From contig JAFGLZ010000125.1 of NCBI GenBank assembly GCA_016927755.1, positions 1 to 64,000 on the forward strand: 64,000 nucleotides of DNA, read 5' to 3'. This document shows, piece by piece, positions 60,209 to 64,000 of the stretch. Numbering within the stretch: the first letter of the stretch is position 1; each line of letters opens with the position of its first letter. Below the pieces are notes generated by a model that did not search any database, was not told where the DNA came from, and was given only the letters and a program-made list of their open reading frames with translations. The stretch is from Phycisphaerae bacterium. GTDB lineage: Bacteria > Planctomycetota > Phycisphaerae > UBA1845 > JAFGLZ01. The translations under genes were made by a program, and so were the position numbers.

Positions 60209-60278
60209 CCCTTAGTCGCGGGCTTGTGGCGTCATCGGAAGCCCGCGAGATGGCCGGTTACGTTCTCGCCCGTCCCGG

Positions 60279-62699
60279 TTACTCGCTGATATAGCACGCT
60301 TCGTTCGGGTCAAAACCAGTACTCACCGTTGTGCCGTTGATTACCATCGGCGTACTGGAGCCGTTGAAGGTCAGATCGTTCCAGCACACGCTTCCCTGCT
60401 CAACATAGTCGCCGGACAGTATCGACGAGTCCATCCGTGCCTCCAGATGATTCTCGTCGTTCGGGTCGGACACGACCAGGTTGGCCGCTGCGAAGTAGTT
60501 TGGATCGCCCGGATGATTCGGGTCCTCCGATATATGTCCCGTCATTCTGACGTGTGAGCCATAGCGAGCGACGACCATGGAGTCGGCAACGCCGCCGGTC
60601 GTCGGTTTCTTCTGGAACGTTCCCTGTAGATCCAAGTCAGCCTCGGACCCGTTCAAGGCTTCGCACAAGACGGCGTAACCGTTGTTTGCAGTGAGGCCCA
60701 TTCCCATTCGGAACCAGAATTGAGCGGACGATCCGTGGTTCAGGGACGCGAAACAGCTTCTGCCCGTATCATTGGCATCCGAGAACACGAGTACGAGGTC
60801 CGCTCGACAGCTCGCACCGTCGTCAAGCACGAAGCCATTTCGAAAGCCCTGGAGGCACATGCACATGCCGGAAAGGTCGATGTAGGCGTTCTCCGATCCA
60901 TACACGCAGGTGGCGGCAGTCTCATCGCTGTTGAAGTAGGCAATATCGTCACTCCGGAGCGTGAGGTGCCCGCCATCGAGAACGATGATGTAGGACCCGC
61001 TGGAACTCACACCGTTGCCCGTCGGATAACGGAAATTGGGATCGGAACCCAGCCCGATCACGGCTTCTGTCTGCCCACTAATGACCGCCAGCTTGCTGAA
61101 GCCCTCACACATTGAGGAGGCCCCGTCCCCTTGAACAAGCGTCTCAATATCCAGGCGCGAGTCCCAAGACAAGAATGCCGAGGTGTCATTGTCGCCCTGG
61201 AGCTTGTTGGGGTCGCTGAGACCGGGCAGACTCGCTTGCATTCGTTTGATGATGCAGAGCGATTCGCTTTCCAAGGCAACCGCATGCTGGAAGTCACGAA
61301 TCGTCGTCACTCCGACTGCGTTCGGAGCAGACGGGGTCTCCTCGAAGACGGAACTGGCAGGGATCCAGATTCCTGCGGCGGACTCATACTCCGCGCCGGT
61401 TTCGCTGCCAAACAGCGCGCCCGTGATTGTCAGCGTGCCATTGGTCAGGTAGGCAAGGTACACTGCCGAGCAAGCGCCGCTGACGATGCCGGACCGGCCA
61501 TACCCATCTATCGTCCACTCGGCCGTCCCGCTCGGGTTATTGGGATACAGCGACGCGCTCGCACTACGCTCAACTCGAAGTCCGTTCGTTCCCGGCGAGT
61601 TGCTTCCCTCGATCGTGACACTCGGTGACATGAGCCATAGGTAAGACGAGTTGACGACCTCGATGCCGTCGGAATCGTTGTTCGGGGTTTCAACGGCCAA
61701 GTCGCCGTCGAACCAGAGCGAGGACTCCTCATCAACCAGGATCGCGCTATTGGAGGAAGCTCCCATCGCTGCGACCTCGAATGACGAAGAGGGATACGTG
61801 CTCAGAGAACTGCCCTGGAGCCACAGGCCGTGCCCGCCATCACCGTCTATGTCGATGTCCCAAGTCGTTGCGTCACTGAGACCCGCCAGGACTTCACAAT
61901 CCATGATGTGAACGCCGCTGGCACACGCACTCGTCGTGCCAACGTCGAACGATCCCATGACGGCAATGGTCGAGTCGACGCCCTCGAGCGCGAAGGAATC
62001 CGTGTCGTCCACACTGATGTTGATCAGTATCGCAATCGAATTGACGACGAAGATGCCAGTGTCGGCGTCAGTGACGTTGATCCCAGCAACGACGATTGTC
62101 CCGGCACTCGTAATGGTGATGGCCGTCTCCCCGTCGCCGTCGATGGTCACCGTCCCTTCACCATTCGGCTCTATGGTCAAAGCGGAATCATGGTATAGCT
62201 CGATGTTGGAGACGGCGAACGGCTCATAGGTGCCTGCCTCAACGTAGATCGTCGCGCCATCGAGCAGGGCGCCGTACTCAGCGAGTTCCTCGACCGCTCG
62301 ATTGATGGTCTTGAACGGCTTACTCGTGCTGCCTGGGATGTTGGGGTCATTGGGGTCGTTCGGGGCGTCGCTTCCTGTCGCATCGTCTACGTAGAGCACG
62401 ACCTCGCTACTGCTACTGCTTTGGGCCATTTCCAGGAGGTCGGAGTCGAACGTGTCCTTTCCGCCGTTGCCACCGCCATCCTTGCTTTCGATACCCGCAT
62501 CGACAAGAGGGAGCATTCCGAGAAGCGACGCCAGGGGGTTCCCGCGAATCTGTATCGACGCATCCGCGTTGGAGCTCGCCTGCTCCGTGCCGTCCGGTGA
62601 GACGGCGCCGGGCGGCAGAAATCCGTTGCAGCCGAATCCGGCCAGTCCGACGGCAACCAAGCCAACCATGAGACCATGTCGCTGCAAACAACGTGTCAT
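60279..62699 (-). CDS. large DUF1565/beta-helix lipoprotein-like exported protein
   Basis: 806 residues. Signal sequence with Cys24 in AGFGCNGF (imperfect lipobox), an acidic Ser-rich linker, then YVDDATGSDAPNDPNDPN, STSKPFKTINRAVEEL and GATIYVEAGTYEPFAV, the DUF1565 lead-in of right-handed beta-helix proteins. The remainder is long runs of short strands with Gly, Asn, Asp and Ser turns (for example TIDGDGETAITITSAGTIVVAG), as in pectate-lyase-like folds. No catalytic residues can be assigned. DPN triplets recur, a feature I associate with Phycisphaerae. Probably cell-surface. Confidence 0.78.
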   Translation of the reverse strand: MTRCLQRHGLMVGLVAVGLAGFGCNGFLPPGAVSPDGTEQASSNADASIQIRGNPLASLLGMLPLVDAGIESKDGGGNGGKDTFDSDLLEMAQSSSSSEVVLYVDDATGSDAPNDPNDPNIPGSTSKPFKTINRAVEELAEYGALLDGATIYVEAGTYEPFAVSNIELYHDSALTIEPNGEGTVTIDGDGETAITITSAGTIVVAGINVTDADTGIFVVNSIAILINISVDDTDSFALEGVDSTIAVMGSFDVGTTSACASGVHIMDCEVLAGLSDATTWDIDIDGDGGHGLWLQGSSLSTYPSSSFEVAAMGASSNSAILVDEESSLWFDGDLAVETPNNDSDGIEVVNSSYLWLMSPSVTIEGSNSPGTNGLRVERSASASLYPNNPSGTAEWTIDGYGRSGIVSGACSAVYLAYLTNGTLTITGALFGSETGAEYESAAGIWIPASSVFEETPSAPNAVGVTTIRDFQHAVALESESLCIIKRMQASLPGLSDPNKLQGDNDTSAFLSWDSRLDIETLVQGDGASSMCEGFSKLAVISGQTEAVIGLGSDPNFRYPTGNGVSSSGSYIIVLDGGHLTLRSDDIAYFNSDETAATCVYGSENAYIDLSGMCMCLQGFRNGFVLDDGASCRADLVLVFSDANDTGRSCFASLNHGSSAQFWFRMGMGLTANNGYAVLCEALNGSEADLDLQGTFQKKPTTGGVADSMVVARYGSHVRMTGHISEDPNHPGDPNYFAAANLVVSDPNDENHLEARMDSSILSGDYVEQGSVCWNDLTFNGSSTPMVINGTTVSTGFDPNEACYISE

Positions 62700-63354
62700 C
62701 GCTCTTCCTCCTTGTTCGGGGACACCCCCTAATCCGTCAGGCCGCCGCGGCCTACGCGTTTTGCTTCATGGATAGCTTGGCCGCTTCTCATTGGCCCTCG
62801 GTGATTCGCTTCCCGAGGCCTCGAGGTGGGCGGGTCCACGACCTCATCCCTGTGGAGGGGCGAGACGCCACCTCCCGGATCGGCTTTGCCCGGCGCGATA
62901 GGCACGGTGCGCCGCGCCGGCACCTCGCGCCCTATCCAGTATTCCGGCTGAACGCGCGAGTCTTTCAGCGGATCCGCCACGTGCGGGCAATAGTTCCCAG
63001 CAGGACCGAAATCGACTCGCGGAAATACCCAACGTCCGAGAAGCTCGCGAAGCCGACGCAGACGGGAGATCTTATAAGTCGTTTTTATACAACATGTTAT
63101 GATTTAGACCCTTCTCCATTTATTGCGTTGGCGTCTTTGGCACACATCCTGCCTGATACCTCATCAAGTGAACCTTCCGCATCCGGCCGGGCTGGCGGAA
63201 AGCATTGTGGGGGACAGTAGGAACGGCCCGGCCGGCGGTTCTTCGGTAAGGCCGGTGAGCGGAACGCCGGACTTCGATTTGGATGACGTGGGGTATCGGA
63301 GTGCAGCCGACTCGCCCCCAAACCTGGACGTGACTCGTCACGGGAGGGTTAATC
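62700..63354. other. intergenic region upstream of the 53-residue lipoprotein
   Basis: 655 bases without a convincing gene; a 175-residue rightward frame has no family-like sequence or good start. An AT-rich patch (63068-63110) contains an AACATGTT palindrome and TATGAT, and a sigma54-like site occurs at 63138-63152. Confidence 0.55.
63138..63152 (+). promoter_or_regulatory. possible sigma54-type promoter
   Basis: TGGCAC, five bases, CTGC, which keeps the GG(-24)/GC(-12) spacing of the consensus TGGCACG-N4-TTGC with one mismatch in the -12. It would give a leader of about 190 bases. Confidence 0.3.
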
Positions 63355-63516
63355 ATGAAACTCGTCAAGACCATCACACTGATTGGCTCCGGCGCCACGA
63401 TGCTGAACTTCCTCGGGTGCAGCACGGCGGGCAACGGCTTATCGATCATTCCGCCCGGGGCCTGGGATGCGCTGGTAGCGGCACTTCCCTTCCTGGGGCA
63501 GGTTGGGGCCGGGTAG
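63355..63516 (+). CDS. small lipoprotein-like peptide (53 residues)
   Basis: Begins MKLVKTITLIGSGATMLNFL and has a lipobox FLGC followed by STAGNGLSIIPPGAWDALVAA and a Gly-rich end. GGGAGG lies about eight bases before the ATG. Hydrophobic throughout, so probably a membrane-anchored small lipoprotein. Function unknown. A perfect hairpin lies about 80 bases after the stop. Confidence 0.7.
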   Translation: MKLVKTITLIGSGATMLNFLGCSTAGNGLSIIPPGAWDALVAALPFLGQVGAG

Positions 63517-63592
63517 GTCGACCGCAGCGGACGCCGACTGGATGAGGTCTGGTCAGTCCGAGACATCCTGTATCTCTTTGAACGAAGCACGG

Positions 63593-63632
63593 CCGGCTCG
63601 CAGCAGATCCGCATGGGTTTGCTGCGAGCCGG
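63593..63632 (+). terminator. 13-bp perfect hairpin after the small lipoprotein gene
   Basis: CCGGCTCGCAGCA pairs exactly with TGCTGCGAGCCGG, with a 14-base loop. Only TT follows, so it is another hairpin without a U-tract; it lies between convergent genes and may serve both. Confidence 0.6.
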
Positions 63633-63750
63633 TTCATCGTTCGCGCAGACAGTGAAACGCTTTGGCCGCACGATGCCGGTTTCCAGATTGAACATGGGCA
63701 AGAAGCCCCTTGCCACGGGGTTTTCGGGGTTCGAGCGTCCTGCATGTCAC

Positions 63751-64000
63751 TCAGCCGAGATCGGGCACGGGCCCCAGCTCGATCTTGCCTCTCTGGGCCA
63801 GGTCGTATTGGCGTAGCGCGAGGACGCTGAGCAGATAGGCCAGGGTCGATTCGGCGCCTTGGTTGCGGTTCACACCGCCCTGGCCCAGTCCGTCATAGCA
63901 GCCCCCCGTCTGGGCGTTGCACAGCGGCACTCCCGCGTCGTTTCGACCGGTGAACCACTCGAAGCAGCGTCCAGCCTGTCGCGTCCAGAAGGCGTCCCCC
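63751..64000 (-). CDS. C-terminal fragment of a glycan-acting protein (runs off the window)
   Basis: At least 82 codons ending at the TGA complement 63751-63753. The readable part has FEWFTGRNDAGVPLCNAQTG, CYDGLGQGGVNRNQGAESTL and AYLLSVLALRQYDL, a tail I associate with GT4-type glycosyltransferases fused to an (alpha/alpha)6 barrel domain. The 5' part is outside the window, so the assignment rests on a short segment. Confidence 0.6.
   Translation of the reverse strand, partial: GDAFWTRQAGRCFEWFTGRNDAGVPLCNAQTGGCYDGLGQGGVNRNQGAESTLAYLLSVLALRQYDLAQRGKIELGPVPDLG

Noticed and set aside
62693..63220. 175-residue rightward frame upstream of the small lipoprotein
   Set aside because: No family-like segment or ribosome binding site, and it crosses the AT-rich regulatory patch.
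1..64000. CRISPR arrays, tRNA or rRNA genes, integrases and transposases
   Set aside because: None was recognised. The short repeats at 1-146 and 2950-3034 lack spacers of CRISPR type, and no cloverleaf with a TTCRA arm was found by reading.

Overview
The window is high-GC bacterial chromosome that looks planctomycetal, most likely a Phycisphaerae-like lineage. The evidence is the mixture of formylglycine-type sulfatases, a Tat-exported Gfo/Idh/MocA oxidoreductase, a PEP-CTERM protein, a very large DUF4175-like protein with a Gln/Gly-rich domain, zinc-ribbon and HEAT-repeat proteins, DPN-rich lipoproteins and a WaaP-type kinase. No rRNA, tRNA, CRISPR array, integrase or transposase was recognised. 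Genes are predicted from reading frames, start context and remembered family motifs; no database search was run.

Layout. 1-7 kb: ABC-F ATPase, WaaP-like kinase, a class I glutamine amidotransferase, dxs and nadK, all rightward. 7-9 kb: a leftward zinc-ribbon/HEAT membrane protein. 9.3-18.4 kb: a complete F1Fo ATP synthase operon (two AtpI-type membrane proteins, a, c, b, delta, alpha, gamma, beta, epsilon) with a SAM methyltransferase inserted between alpha and gamma, and strong hairpins in two intercistronic gaps. 18.6-20 kb: two leftward, tandemly related, secreted Tyr-rich low-complexity proteins, each with its own terminator and a shared upstream motif. 20-29 kb: MarR regulator, TrpB2-type synthase, methyltransferase plus GAF-PP2C phosphatase, PilZ protein, and an rtcA / ParB-like / lipoprotein operon. 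29-33.5 kb: LamG-like lipoprotein; the threonine-degradation pair kbl and tdh flanking a small membrane protein, divergent from an XRE-cupin regulator across overlapping promoters and one palindrome. 33.5-39 kb: Trm112-like protein, LPP20-like lipoprotein, a giant HEAT-repeat protein, Gfo/Idh/MocA oxidoreductase. 39.2-43.2 kb: an iron cluster: DtxR-type repressor, a Fur protein fused to a C-terminal FeoA domain, FeoA, FeoB and a FeoB-associated Cys-rich peptide. 43.2-52.8 kb: surface-polymer genes (GT39-like and YfhO-like membrane enzymes, GT9, B12-radical SAM, methyltransferase) with a short PEP-CTERM/HAF protein. 53-60 kb: DUF4175-like giant and two sulfatases. 60-64 kb: a beta-helix lipoprotein, a 53-residue lipoprotein, and the 3' end of a gene that runs off the window.

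Regulation that can be read from sequence: about a dozen sigma70-like promoters of the form TTGNNN-N16-18-TANNNT, several carrying palindromes (DtxR, tdh/XRE, PEP-CTERM). Two U-tract terminators follow the Tyr-rich genes, while several other gene ends carry perfect 11-16 bp hairpins without a U-tract. The most unusual points are the Fur-FeoA fusion next to a DtxR whose ancillary metal site looks lost, the duplicated Tyr-rich transcription units with a conserved upstream element, the methyltransferase and hairpins inside the ATP synthase operon, and a 42-bp repeat pair whose hairpins differ by a compensatory base change.
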